Assembly: GCA_030837305.1 (NCBI GenBank)
Contig: JAUPKT010000361.1
Location: 1-13,488 of the forward strand
Origin: Thermodesulfobacteriota bacterium
GTDB lineage: Bacteria; Desulfobacterota; Desulfomonilia; Desulfomonilales; Desulfomonilaceae
Length of the DNA: 13,488 nucleotides
Reading direction: 5' to 3'
Shown here: positions 1-7,715 of the stretch, one piece after another
Numbering within the stretch: position 1 is the stretch's first letter
How the letters are laid out: each line of letters starts with the position of its first letter
Notes under the pieces: model-generated
Database searches by the model: none
Seen by the model: only the letters and a program-made list of their open reading frames with translations
Told to the model about the DNA's origin: nothing
Position numbers and translations under genes: made by a program

Positions 1-118
1 CAATAATAATGGGAGGACAATCAGTTTCCCTTGTCAAAGTTGCATTTCCTGCCTCGACTGTAATCAGCCAGACGCTCAGGGCAAGTGTGAGGCAGAGCGC
101 GTACCGAATGGAAATCAT
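1..118 (-). CDS. Partial CDS, N-terminus of an exported protein of unknown function
   Basis: Thirty-nine codons are visible before the frame runs off the window at base 1. The start ATG (118..116) overlaps the acyP stop in an ATGA junction, and a purine-rich AGGGTGG stretch lies just upstream, so translational coupling to acyP is likely. The peptide begins MISIRYALCLTLALSVWLIT, a short positively charged start followed by a hydrophobic core, then VEAGNA. It reads as a Sec signal peptide with probable cleavage near VEA or GNA. There is no lipobox at the expected place; the Cys at residue 34 follows a charged stretch. I do not recognise the family from so short a piece. The call rests on start context, overlap and signal-peptide character. 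Confidence 0.5.
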   Translation of the reverse strand, partial: MISIRYALCLTLALSVWLITVEAGNATLTRETDCPPIII

Positions 119-411
119 AACCACCCTGCTCCCGGACCATACCTTATGTCAAAATCAACGAACTCTTCCCGAGGCGGTTCATCTCTCACCAACACTCTAT
201 CAACCCTGCTGTAAGGTGGACCTTCATGAAACCATTCCAGAATTGATTGAATGATTGCAGGCTCTCCCTGCACCACCGCCTCAACAGTTCCATCCGGAAG
301 GTTTCTCACCCACCCGGTAACACCCAGTCTCTTGGCTGTATCTCTTGTGTATGCCCTGAAGCATACTCCCTGCACAAGGCCTGACACAAGAACCCTTTTC
401 CGAATGGTCAT
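115..411 (-). CDS. acyP: Acylphosphatase
   Basis: A 98-residue protein, the usual size for acylphosphatase, a small cytoplasmic enzyme that hydrolyses acyl phosphates to a carboxylate and phosphate. The first family motif is VSGLVQGVCFR, with phosphate-binding Arg19. The second is GWVRNLPDGTVE, with catalytic Asn37. The frame is open further upstream, but the ATG at 411 is chosen because it opens directly onto the first beta strand (MTIRKRVLVSG) and has an AGGAG ribosome binding site at 426..422, 10 nt before it. Upstream residues in the open frame have no family resemblance. The gene follows ligA by 64 nt on the same strand, and its stop overlaps the next start, so the three genes probably share a transcript. 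The physiological substrate cannot be read from sequence. Confidence 0.93.
   Translation of the reverse strand: MTIRKRVLVSGLVQGVCFRAYTRDTAKRLGVTGWVRNLPDGTVEAVVQGEPAIIQSILEWFHEGPPYSRVDRVLVRDEPPREEFVDFDIRYGPGAGWL
148..167 (-). repeat. 20-bp direct repeat, copy 1 (inside acyP)
   Basis: The plus-strand string gtcaaaatcaacgaactctt occurs here and again, identically and in the same orientation and reading frame, inside ligA at 2198-2217. In acyP it encodes part of EEFVDFD near the C-terminus. See the matching entry in ligA. Confidence 0.85.
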
Positions 412-475
412 GAAGCCGACACTCCTGAGATGACTATAACGACCTGGAACAGACTCTCCTGCGAGACCCACAAGC

Positions 476-2515
476 TCATTCTGTGAGTTCCAGGAATTGG
501 TCTTCAGAAATGGTCCGGATTCCCAATTCCGAGGCACGATCAAGCTTTGATCCCGGGTCCTCTCCCTTAACAACATAATCGGTACGACTTGAAACGCTTC
601 CGGCAACCCTACCCCCCATGCGTTCCACACGAGCCTTGGCCTCCGAGCGCGGTAAAGACAATGTTCCAGTGAAGACGAATGACTTGCCCTGCAATGGTTT
701 TTCCACGAAGTTTCTCAGATCCCTCGTCTGCGAGGGGATCACCACGGCTTTTAGTAATTTTGCGATCATAGTGCGATTGCGGGACTCTTGAAAAAAAGTC
801 TCGACGCTCGTGGCCACCTCGGGCCCTATGCCGAATATCCGTTCCATTTCCTCCGCTTCAGCCTCCATGACACGCTCTACAGACCCCAGGGCTTCCACTA
901 GAGTGCGGGCAACAAATTCTCCAACCAAGGGAATGCCCAGACCATAGAGAAACCGATCTGCCGAGACGACTCGTGACCTCTGAATGGAACCAAGAAGCTT
1001 CGACGCAGATTTTTCTGCCATTCTCGGGAGGCCCATCAAGTCCGACAATTGCAGAACATACAAATCCGCCGGGCTCGTAACCAACCCGTCATCCACCAGC
1101 AAAGATATTAGTTTATCCCCTAGTCCTTCGATATCAAGTGCATTTCGGGAGGCAAAATGCTTAATGGTTTCTTTGAGGCGAGCCGGGCATGAAATGTTCT
1201 GGCACCTTTTGACGGCCTGGCCTTCCAATCGAACGGCCAGGGACTGACAGACGGGGCAATGGTCAGGAATTCGGTACGGCCGACTGTCGGGTAATCTAAA
1301 TTCCGTAAGCACTCTCACTACCTCAGGTATGACGTCGCCTGCTCGCTGAATGAGGACACTATCTCTTTCCCGAATGTCCTTACGATCTATCTCGTCCTGA
1401 TTGTGCAACGTTGCCCTGCTTACCGTAACTCCCCCCACCTGAACAGGCTCCATAATGGCTACCGGCGTGAGGCTTCCGGTTCTTCCAACTCCTATATCTA
1501 TCCGAATAACACGGGTCACAGCCTGAAGGGGCTCGAACTTAAAGGCGACGGCCCAGCGCGGAGACCGAGTCTTGAAACCGAGCTGTTTCTGGAACTCCAG
1601 TGAATCCACCTTTACTACCGCTCCATCTATTTCATAGGGAAGCCGAGGGCGAATATCATGAAGAGAGCGATAATGATCTAACGTCTCCTTGTGTCCTTTG
1701 CACCATTTTGAATGCATTTTGTTCACAGGAATCCCCATCTCTTCGAGATAGCCGAGCAGATCCCAATGGGTTTCCGGCAAACCACCGTCAATCCGTCCTA
1801 CACTATGGGCCAAGAATTTGAGACCTCTGCCGGCGGTAATCTTTGGGTCAAGTTGTCTCAGGGATCCGGCTGTAGCATTCCTTGGATTAGCGAATGAAGG
1901 CAGGCCAAGCTCATCCCTCTCCTGATTCAATGCATCAAAGTCAGACCTGGTCATGAATATCTCGCCACGAATCTCAACAACAGAAAGTCCGGCCCCTACT
2001 CCGACCAGCCGTAACGGAATCGTTCTGATCGTTCGAAGATTAGGGGTGACATCTTCCCCAGTTACACCGTCTCCACGCGTTGAGCCCGAAACCAAGACGC
2101 CCTCGTTGTAAACAAGCTCTATTGCCACCCCGTCGAGCTTCGGTTCGACTACGTACGACAGCTCGTCCGATATTCCCAATGCCTTGCGACTCCTGGCGTC
2201 AAAATCAACGAACTCTTGCTCAGAGAATATGTTGGCAAGAGACAACATCGGTTCAGAATGACGTACCTGGTTAAACTTCTCTGCGGGGACTCCTCCAACT
2301 CTCTGAGTTGGAGAGTCAGGTGTTATGAGATCGGGATACTGTTTTTCCAAATCTTCCAGACGCCGATAAAGCCGGTCATAATCAGAATCGGTGATCTCAG
2401 GAGAGTCCAGAACGTAATAGAGGTAGTCGTGGTGCCTGATTCGAACTCTCAGTTTATCGAGTTCTCCCGTCACCGTTGCCAACTCGTCATCGGAATTGTT
2501 GCTGGAAAGGGTCAT
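476..2515 (-). CDS. ligA: NAD-dependent DNA ligase LigA
   Basis: At 679 residues this is full length for bacterial LigA, which seals nicks with NAD+ as AMP donor in replication and repair. The Ia region with its Tyr-rich HHDYLYYV stretch spans about 20-60. The adenylation motif EPKLDG places the AMP-accepting lysine at K126. The OB fold follows (about 330-410), then a four-Cys zinc finger (C420, C423, C438, C443), helix-hairpin-helix repeats with GLGIPLVG and FGIGPEVA (about 455-575), and a BRCT domain (about 608-679, beginning GKSFVFTGTL). The ATG at 2515 has no clear Shine-Dalgarno sequence, and a short upstream frame ends in an ATGA overlap with it. Residues 591-603 (VVIPSQTRDLRNF) are encoded by a REP-like palindrome in the linker before BRCT. 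Domains and catalytic residues look intact, so the enzyme should be functional. Confidence 0.98.
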   Translation of the reverse strand: MTLSSNNSDDELATVTGELDKLRVRIRHHDYLYYVLDSPEITDSDYDRLYRRLEDLEKQYPDLITPDSPTQRVGGVPAEKFNQVRHSEPMLSLANIFSEQEFVDFDARSRKALGISDELSYVVEPKLDGVAIELVYNEGVLVSGSTRGDGVTGEDVTPNLRTIRTIPLRLVGVGAGLSVVEIRGEIFMTRSDFDALNQERDELGLPSFANPRNATAGSLRQLDPKITAGRGLKFLAHSVGRIDGGLPETHWDLLGYLEEMGIPVNKMHSKWCKGHKETLDHYRSLHDIRPRLPYEIDGAVVKVDSLEFQKQLGFKTRSPRWAVAFKFEPLQAVTRVIRIDIGVGRTGSLTPVAIMEPVQVGGVTVSRATLHNQDEIDRKDIRERDSVLIQRAGDVIPEVVRVLTEFRLPDSRPYRIPDHCPVCQSLAVRLEGQAVKRCQNISCPARLKETIKHFASRNALDIEGLGDKLISLLVDDGLVTSPADLYVLQLSDLMGLPRMAEKSASKLLGSIQRSRVVSADRFLYGLGIPLVGEFVARTLVEALGSVERVMEAEAEEMERIFGIGPEVATSVETFFQESRNRTMIAKLLKAVVIPSQTRDLRNFVEKPLQGKSFVFTGTLSLPRSEAKARVERMGGRVAGSVSSRTDYVVKGEDPGSKLDRASELGIRTISEDQFLELTE
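718..740. repeat. REP-like palindrome inside ligA
   Basis: The left arm gatccctcg (718-726) pairs with cgagggatc in the right arm (731-740, which carries one extra g) around the loop tctg. It forms a 9-bp stem with one bulged base. Read on the minus strand it encodes PSQTRDL in the linker between the helix-hairpin-helix and BRCT domains. I know the SQTRDLRNF string from spurious ORFs over short dispersed palindromes in many bacterial genomes. I see no second copy in this window, so the repeat status rests on that recollection. Confidence 0.5.
2198..2217 (-). repeat. 20-bp direct repeat, copy 2 (inside ligA)
   Basis: Identical to 148-167 over 20 bases (gtcaaaatcaacgaactctt on the plus strand). 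Here it encodes part of QEFVDFDAR in the N-terminal part of LigA. Identity ends immediately on both sides, so this is a short island, not a duplicated gene segment. Confidence 0.85.
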
Positions 2516-2798
2516 GTGCGGTAGTAATGGCGAGATAACGAATCACAAGAATGGTGAACTTGCTTCTGGTCCATTTCAGTCCCGGCAAGCTCGTCATCCA
2601 TACATGGGAGGATATAACCAATGCCCATTAATTGACACGTAGTTACCTGTAACGAATGCGTCTCCTGACAGTCGCACCATCGCTTAAACACAATGGTGTA
2701 GGCACGGATTCGTTAAACAACTTACCCATGCCCACACGCTCTTCTAGTCCTGAAACCTGTCGGCCTAATGCATCCTCGCAGGCCGTCAAAGCTAGTCT
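2516..2798. other. Intergenic region between the transport operon and ligA
   Basis: This 283-nt stretch holds no gene I can support. A weak inverted repeat, cggcct (2761-2766) with aggccg (2780-2785) and a 13-nt loop, lies 14 nt past the stop of the LEA-like gene. It lacks a T-run on the minus strand, so it is at best a weak terminator or RNA-end stabiliser. A small palindrome gttac-ct-gtaac sits at 2642-2653. A minus-strand frame with ATGs at 2628 and 2601 ends at 2512 in an ATGA overlap with the ligA start; neither ATG has a Shine-Dalgarno sequence. I found no convincing promoter for ligA. Confidence 0.5.
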
Positions 2799-3395
2799 CT
2801 ACTTCTTGCCAAATTTCCCGGTAAATACAGCTCTGACTTCTTTTCCCTTTTCATCTTTGAACACGGCTGTACCATTTGTAATGCCAATAGGAAAAGAAAA
2901 ATCAGGGATGTCTTTCCACCACTTGCCTACTAGTGCACCCGCCGAGGTCTTCATTTCGGCGATCCTCGCAGCATGCTCGGCACCCACCATCAAACTGACG
3001 ATCGTGGGAAAGGCCTCGTTGATAACGACGACCCTCACTTGGTTTGTTTTTCCCCCCGGAATCCAAGAATCTTCGTAAGCCATGACCGTGTTGACATCAA
3101 ATCCCTCGAAGTCTGTCGTAAACTGAAGCTCGTCTAAGAGAATGGCCTCTTTGTTAGGGTTCTTGATGTTGAATATATAGGCGAGGCTCAGTGTGCTGCT
3201 AAAGCCATACGTCTCTTCTTTGCCAGGCTCTTCAGCACTCTTGAAACCTATCCTCGGTTTTACGTAAAATGGTTGTATACTTGCCACCTCTATTCTTTCA
3301 AGGGTGATCACAGGGGCTTCTATGGCCAGGGCCGGTAGAACACAAAAACCTACGAGTACGAAAAAAGCCGCAGAGATCGTAAGCGCCTTTTTCAT
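2799..3395 (-). CDS. Small exported LEA-2-like protein, last gene of the transport operon
   Basis: A 198-residue protein with a clear Sec signal peptide (MKKALT, hydrophobic core, ALA cleavage near residue 24), so probably periplasmic. Residues 65-135 look like a LEA type 2 / water-stress beta domain: a strand leading into the FNIKNPN motif (NPN at 79-81), then LLDELQFTTDFEGFDV, and a GGKTNQVRVVV strand. The rest is soluble, ending KFGKK. There is no lipobox and no transmembrane segment after the signal. The ATG has a strong AAAGGAGGT site 3 bases upstream (3407..3399). It lies 27 nt after livF and is almost certainly cotranscribed with the transporter. The LEA-2 assignment is by motif impression only. 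A periplasmic accessory role for the transporter or the outer membrane is speculation. Confidence 0.75.
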   Translation of the reverse strand: MKKALTISAAFFVLVGFCVLPALAIEAPVITLERIEVASIQPFYVKPRIGFKSAEEPGKEETYGFSSTLSLAYIFNIKNPNKEAILLDELQFTTDFEGFDVNTVMAYEDSWIPGGKTNQVRVVVINEAFPTIVSLMVGAEHAARIAEMKTSAGALVGKWWKDIPDFSFPIGITNGTAVFKDEKGKEVRAVFTGKFGKK

Positions 3396-3422
3396 TTTAC
3401 CTCCTTTGCCCTACTTGGGCTA

Positions 3423-4229
3423 TCAGGTTAACCAACGTTTGCGTCTCTTGTAATGTTTAACGTCTCTGAAACTCTTCCTTCCGCCTACGTCAGTCAGTCC
3501 AAGATAAAAGTCCCGTATGTCCGGGTTCTCTTTCAGCTTCTCAGACGTATCGTCCATGACTATTCGACCGTTCTCCATAACGTAGGCGTGGGGAGCAACC
3601 GTTAATGCCAGTTTCACATTCTGCTCTACCAATAAGATGGGTATCTTTTCTTCCTGATTGAGGCGCTGAATAATCTCAAAAATCTCTTTGATAAGCAGTG
3701 GGGCCAGTCCCATGGAAGGCTCATCCAACAACATCAGTTTCGGTTGAGCCATCATCGCACGACCAATGACGCACATCTGCTGCTCGCCTCCACTCACGAA
3801 GCCCGCCATAATGTTTCTCCGGTCCTTCAGCCGAGGAAAATAATGGTAGACCATCGCCAGTCGCTCTTTGAGACCCGAAGGCCTCAAGTGCCCTCCCACG
3901 AGCAGATTTTCTTCAACAGTGAGATGTTCAAATACTCGACGTCCCTCGATTATCTGAAAAATGCCTCTCTTTGATATCTCCTCTGCGGGTAGCTTGTGTA
4001 TTTGCTCACCCATGAATTCGATTCCGCCGTCCGTGACTTCACCTTCTTCATGATTGAGCAATCCGGAAATGGCTTTGAGTGTCGTGCTTTTCCCCGCGCC
4101 ATTTGCTCCCAGCAGTGCCACGATACCACCCGCAGGCACTTGAATCGACACGCCCTTGAGCACCAGTATTACCTCGTGGTATCTCACTTCTATGTTGTTG
4201 ATTTTCAAGATACTGCTATTCTCAGCCAC
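3423..4229 (-). CDS. livF: Branched-chain amino acid-type ABC transporter ATP-binding protein LivF
   Basis: A 268-residue nucleotide-binding subunit of a HAAT-family importer, working at the inner membrane face with LivG, LivH and LivM. Walker A is GANGAGKST (41-49). The ABC signature is VSGGEQQ (145-151), with Val where Leu is usual. Walker B is LMLLDEP (165-171). The switch position is LVEQN (Gln203), as in other LivF proteins, which have Gln instead of His. Start is GTG (4229..4227) preceded by AGGGAGAAGG. The protein is about 30 residues longer than E. coli LivF because of a very basic C-terminal tail ending RDVKHYKRRKRWLT, a feature I associate with desulfobacterial homologues. It lies 81 nt downstream of livK. 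A 6-bp inverted repeat (4258-4263 with 4272-4277) in that gap could attenuate expression, but it is weak. Confidence 0.95.
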   Translation of the reverse strand: MAENSSILKINNIEVRYHEVILVLKGVSIQVPAGGIVALLGANGAGKSTTLKAISGLLNHEEGEVTDGGIEFMGEQIHKLPAEEISKRGIFQIIEGRRVFEHLTVEENLLVGGHLRPSGLKERLAMVYHYFPRLKDRRNIMAGFVSGGEQQMCVIGRAMMAQPKLMLLDEPSMGLAPLLIKEIFEIIQRLNQEEKIPILLVEQNVKLALTVAPHAYVMENGRIVMDDTSEKLKENPDIRDFYLGLTDVGGRKSFRDVKHYKRRKRWLT

Positions 4230-4310
4230 AACCTTCTCCCTTATCGGCCGTGCTTTATCCCGTCTGAGACAACGGGACGTGGGCTCAGGCAGACACTTCG
4301 TCTACCAGAA

Positions 4311-5567
4311 TTACCAGCCCAGCCAGCTTGCCCATTTCTCAGCTCCGAACTTTTCTTTCATGTTGATCTTGTCAAACAGCACGATTTTCCCATCCTTGAT
4401 GGTGTAAAGAGACGCTACCGGCGTTGGTCTGTGATCCGTATCAGTAATGGTATATGGACCAACCCCTAATGCGTTCTTGGTGTCAAATGGATACCAGTCC
4501 TTGAGGGACTCGAGTGCAGCCTTGATAGTCGGTCCGTCTATTTTTCCCTTCTTGTCCGCTCCCGCTAATCCCGCAGCGCCAAGTGAAACCTTTAGCCATC
4601 CTTGCACCGTACGGACGTCTCTTTTTTCGGCAGGAACTCCTGGATTTACCTTCTTTGCGTATTCGACGATCTTGTCCATCATGGGAACATCCATGCCGAA
4701 AAATGCACAAGAAGCTGCGCCTATGACCCCTTCGCCGGCTTGTTGCGTCATCCTGACAAGGTTCATGTCGAATCCCCAGTTATTAATAATATGATCTGCT
4801 TCCAGTTTAAGGGCGTACGCATCCTTTACTGCGGTTGCCACGGACATGGTCGTATTCCCGTGCCAAATGACCGTCGCTCCCTCTCCTTTGGCCGCAAGCA
4901 CTTGACTCTTCGCATCTAATGCCGTTAATGCAACGTCCTGATCTTTGGCGACTTCGATACCAAGAATCGCCGCCTGATCCTTGATGGCCTTAATGGGAGC
5001 ACTCGCATAAGGTGAGGCGAACATATAGAAACAAACGAGTTTTGGTTTCTTGCCGGCTTCCCGCTCTTTCTTCCACTTGTCACTCTTGAGCCACACCTTA
5101 TCATACCACGAACTCAGAGCTGCGCGAGCATTCGTTGAATAGTCTGTGCTATAGATGAAATTGTACGGAGTCTTCTTGGGATCGCAAAGATGGCCTGAGA
5201 GTGAATCGGAGATCGTAACCATCTGGTCCTTGTTTACGGTCGGGGAGAGCGCCTCTGTGTCGCCTGTTCCCCACTGCAGCAGGAGCTGTATCTTGTCCTG
5301 GTCACGGAACCGCTTATAAATAGTTATTGCCTCAGGAACCCGGTATCCGTAGTCGTAGAGAAAAAGCTTGATCTTTTTTCCGTTGATTCCTCCACTGTCG
5401 TTGATGAACGTGACGCACTCCCGTACGCCTAAAGCAGCGTCTTTGCCCACATCCGAGGTGGCGCCCGTCAAATCATTAATCGATCCGACCCTAATCTCGT
5501 CCGCAGCAAATGCCGGCGTCAAGATCAGTGTGAGAGCCACGACCATTAGCAACAACACTTTACTCAT
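4311..5567 (-). CDS. livK: Periplasmic substrate-binding protein of the Liv-type ABC transporter
   Basis: A 418-residue type I periplasmic binding protein (Peripla_BP_6 / LivJK family). The signal peptide is MSKVLLLMVVALTLILTPAFA, with cleavage near residue 21. The mature N-terminus, DEIRVGSINDLTGATSDVGK, is the first beta strand and ligand loop of this fold. SGGINGKKIKLFLYDY matches the conserved NxxGGIxGxxIxL region. Length is above E. coli LivK (about 370), as in the aromatic- or amide-binding members of the family. A good site, GGAGGTT, precedes the ATG at 5567. The gene sits inside the operon between livM and livF, with 117 nt separating it from livM. The ligand cannot be fixed from sequence: branched-chain amino acids, other hydrophobic amino acids, or organic or aromatic acids are all possible given the CoA ligase in the same operon. 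Confidence 0.9.
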   Translation of the reverse strand: MSKVLLLMVVALTLILTPAFAADEIRVGSINDLTGATSDVGKDAALGVRECVTFINDSGGINGKKIKLFLYDYGYRVPEAITIYKRFRDQDKIQLLLQWGTGDTEALSPTVNKDQMVTISDSLSGHLCDPKKTPYNFIYSTDYSTNARAALSSWYDKVWLKSDKWKKEREAGKKPKLVCFYMFASPYASAPIKAIKDQAAILGIEVAKDQDVALTALDAKSQVLAAKGEGATVIWHGNTTMSVATAVKDAYALKLEADHIINNWGFDMNLVRMTQQAGEGVIGAASCAFFGMDVPMMDKIVEYAKKVNPGVPAEKRDVRTVQGWLKVSLGAAGLAGADKKGKIDGPTIKAALESLKDWYPFDTKNALGVGPYTITDTDHRPTPVASLYTIKDGKIVLFDKINMKEKFGAEKWASWLGW

Positions 5568-5667
5568 CTGAACCTCCAGTTTGTAGTTTTGACATGCACT
5601 CCATAATGGTGAAAGAGAGGCCGTCCTGTCCGCTGTTTCCTCCTTTCTCTAGGTACGACTATCCAAT

Positions 5668-5682
5668 GTGCCGACTCGGCAC
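5668..5682. other. Perfect palindrome between livM and livK
   Basis: gtgccga-c-tcggcac is a perfect 7-bp inverted repeat with a 1-nt centre; in RNA it would fold as a 5-bp stem with a 5-nt loop. It starts 3 bases past the livM stop (minus strand) and just upstream of livK. No T-run follows, so it is not a standard terminator. A stem here could protect or process the mRNA to raise binding-protein levels relative to the permeases. An orphan AAAGGAGG-like stretch (5646-5639 region) follows it with no start codon at working distance. Confidence 0.5.
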
Positions 5683-5684
5683 TA

Positions 5685-6806
5685 TTACTTGCCGGTATAC
5701 GAGAAAGGCCATAGGTTAAAGTAGTTTTTCAGTTGCCAATACCGATAGCTCAACCCGTTGGGCTCGTAGATCAAGAAGAAGATGATTGCCAAGCCAAATG
5801 CCGATTCCTTGAAAAAGATTAATTTTGTAGTCATCCAGCCAAGTTCCGGGTAGGACGTCATGAGAATGTCACTGAGACCCAATACTCCCAATTCCAATAG
5901 CTTGAAAACCATTACCACAAAAACGGACCCGAAAACGAGTCCCTGTATACTCCCTACACCTCCAATGAGAATTATACCGACCCACAACAGAGAGTAAAAC
6001 CACTCGTAATGCTCCGGGCTCACGAAAAACAACGCACTTATGTAGAATGCGCCGGCAATTCCTGCAAAAAAGCCCGCCACAAAGAATGCCAGGAGCTTAT
6101 ATCCGACGATGTTCACTCCCATGGTCTCGGCTGCAATGTCATTGTCTCTTATGGCGATCCATGCTCGCCCGGCCTTGGATCGTAAATGGTTTCCCATGGC
6201 CACGAGGCAGATAAGAACCAAAATAATCGAAAAATAATAGATCTTCTCATCTGAATCGATTGTCCATGGCCCTATCTTTATAACCCCGGGCGGAAGAGAA
6301 AACGACTGTCCACGGCCGCCGATCTGACTCACATATTGAGTGATGACCAGAGGTACGGTTATCCACTGTGCAGCCATGGTGGTCATGATCAAATAGAAAC
6401 CTTTGACTCTTGCAGAGGGTAAACCAAACAAGACGGACCAAAGTGCGGCGGCAAAACCTGCACATATAATGCTTATGGGATACGCTAAACCCCAGTCCAC
6501 CATCCATTGCGGCCATGGGACGAAAAGCACCATCATGGCGCTTGTATACCCCCCAACTGCCACAAATGCCGCATGCCCGAGAGTTATCTGACCGCAATAT
6601 CCAATAAGCAACTGGACGCCAAGCGCGGCAAGGATATAGTAGTTGATGGTGTATGCCACGCTCAGCCACTGGGTCCCCACCACAAATGGCAACACGGCAA
6701 GCGCAATAACCATGAAAACCATCTTGCCCTTGATAAATGGTGTCCGCCACCACTTCTGATCATCCTGATAAGACTCAAAATAGGTACCACACGGCAGATA
6801 ACTCAT
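5685..6806 (-). CDS. livM: Branched-chain amino acid-type ABC transporter permease LivM
   Basis: A 373-residue integral membrane protein with about nine or ten hydrophobic segments, one of two permeases of the importer. The family motif GYCGQITLGHAAF (69-81) is clear. The cytoplasmic EAA loop that contacts the ATPases is GRAWIAIRDNDIAAETMGVN (213-232). The segment GIILIGGVGSIQGLVFGSVF (278-297) matches the conserved GGxGSxxGxxxGA region. The C-terminus FLIYEPNGLSYRYWQ is the usual FEPxGL end plus a short tail. The N-terminal 28 residues before the first membrane segment are soluble and rather long. The ATG at 6806 lies 3 nt past the livH stop, with AAAGGG upstream inside livH, so the two permeases are translated together. 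Confidence 0.95.
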   Translation of the reverse strand: MSYLPCGTYFESYQDDQKWWRTPFIKGKMVFMVIALAVLPFVVGTQWLSVAYTINYYILAALGVQLLIGYCGQITLGHAAFVAVGGYTSAMMVLFVPWPQWMVDWGLAYPISIICAGFAAALWSVLFGLPSARVKGFYLIMTTMAAQWITVPLVITQYVSQIGGRGQSFSLPPGVIKIGPWTIDSDEKIYYFSIILVLICLVAMGNHLRSKAGRAWIAIRDNDIAAETMGVNIVGYKLLAFFVAGFFAGIAGAFYISALFFVSPEHYEWFYSLLWVGIILIGGVGSIQGLVFGSVFVVMVFKLLELGVLGLSDILMTSYPELGWMTTKLIFFKESAFGLAIIFFLIYEPNGLSYRYWQLKNYFNLWPFSYTGK

Positions 6807-6809
6807 CAG

Positions 6810-7715
6810 CTAGACCCTTTCTATGCGCTCCCAACCCCAAAGCCCGTACGGCTTGAACAGGAGGAAAACTACCATGAAAATGAACGGCGCAGTCTCCTTG
6901 ATACCGCCAGGGAAATAATAATCGAGATAGCCCCCGGCAAGGTTTTGAAGCACCCCAATTGTTATGCCGCCAACGATTGCCCCCGGTACAGAGTTCAATC
7001 CGCCAAAGACGACAACGGGCAGGACCAGCAGACCTAGGTGACTTACTGAATAATTAAGGCCGTTGATGTTTCCGAGCAGAGTCCCGCCGACTCCGGCGGC
7101 CATGAAAGCAATGGCCCACGCTAACGCATAAACGAACTTTGCGCTCACGCCCAGGGATAATGCAGCCATTTCATCATCTGCACAGGCCTGCATGGAAAGC
7201 CCCCACCGTGTAAACTTGAAGAAGCATACAAAGATGGCCATGAGTATCAGTGCCGCGATGAAACTCCACAAATAGACTTCACCGATAGCTAATCGAAATA
7301 GCATGATCGGCTCAATTGAGAAGACACGTGGGAGGAACACCTGAGTGTCGGTATCCCATATTATGAACACCATGCCTTTGAAGAAGAAGGATAAACCCAC
7401 CGTCACCATAATAACGGCAAGGATAGGCTCCCCAATCATCTTCCTCAGGAAAATTCTTTCCGTCAGCAGTCCGAGAACGAACCCCACGAAAAGCGTACCT
7501 ATGAGAGCCAGGACGAATGCATAAGTCACGGGCATGGAGACAACAAACCTCTGATACAAACCCAGGCAGACATAGCCCCCGATCAGGGTCAGTTCCCCCA
7601 TTGCCAAATTCAGAACTCCCGAACATTTGTAAATAAGGACCCATCCCAATGCCACCAATGCGAAGACGGATCCAAGCATCACTCCCGTTATGACGAGTTG
7701 CAAAAAGAGGTCCAT
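6810..7715 (-). CDS. livH: Branched-chain amino acid-type ABC transporter permease LivH
   Basis: A 301-residue integral membrane protein, the LivH-type permease partner of LivM and of normal length. The N-terminal ITGVMLGSVFALVALGWVLI segment and VLNLAMGELTLIGGY (34-48) match the conserved LivH start (NxAxGxxxxxGAY). The EAA loop is TRWGLSMQACADDEMAALSLG (169-189). FGGLNSVPGAIVGGITIGVL and the terminal KPYGLWG are the other family hallmarks. The start ATG (7715..7713) overlaps the stop of the upstream acyl-CoA ligase by one base (TAATG), with GGAGGG upstream inside the ligase gene. Tight coupling ties the ligase product level to that of the permease. Confidence 0.95.
   Translation of the reverse strand: MDLFLQLVITGVMLGSVFALVALGWVLIYKCSGVLNLAMGELTLIGGYVCLGLYQRFVVSMPVTYAFVLALIGTLFVGFVLGLLTERIFLRKMIGEPILAVIMVTVGLSFFFKGMVFIIWDTDTQVFLPRVFSIEPIMLFRLAIGEVYLWSFIAALILMAIFVCFFKFTRWGLSMQACADDEMAALSLGVSAKFVYALAWAIAFMAAGVGGTLLGNINGLNYSVSHLGLLVLPVVVFGGLNSVPGAIVGGITIGVLQNLAGGYLDYYFPGGIKETAPFIFMVVFLLFKPYGLWGWERIERV

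Noticed and set aside
412..630. N-terminal extension of acylphosphatase to 171 residues
   Set aside because: The extra 73 residues have no family resemblance and overlap the 3' end of ligA; the ATG at 411 has a proper AGGAG site and gives the normal length.
2761..2785. Terminator after the LEA-like gene
   Set aside because: Only 6-bp arms, a 13-nt loop and no T-run on the transcribed strand.
2656..3078. 140-codon plus-strand frame
   Set aside because: Lies mostly antisense to the signal-peptide protein, has no ribosome binding site or domain, and reads as a shadow.
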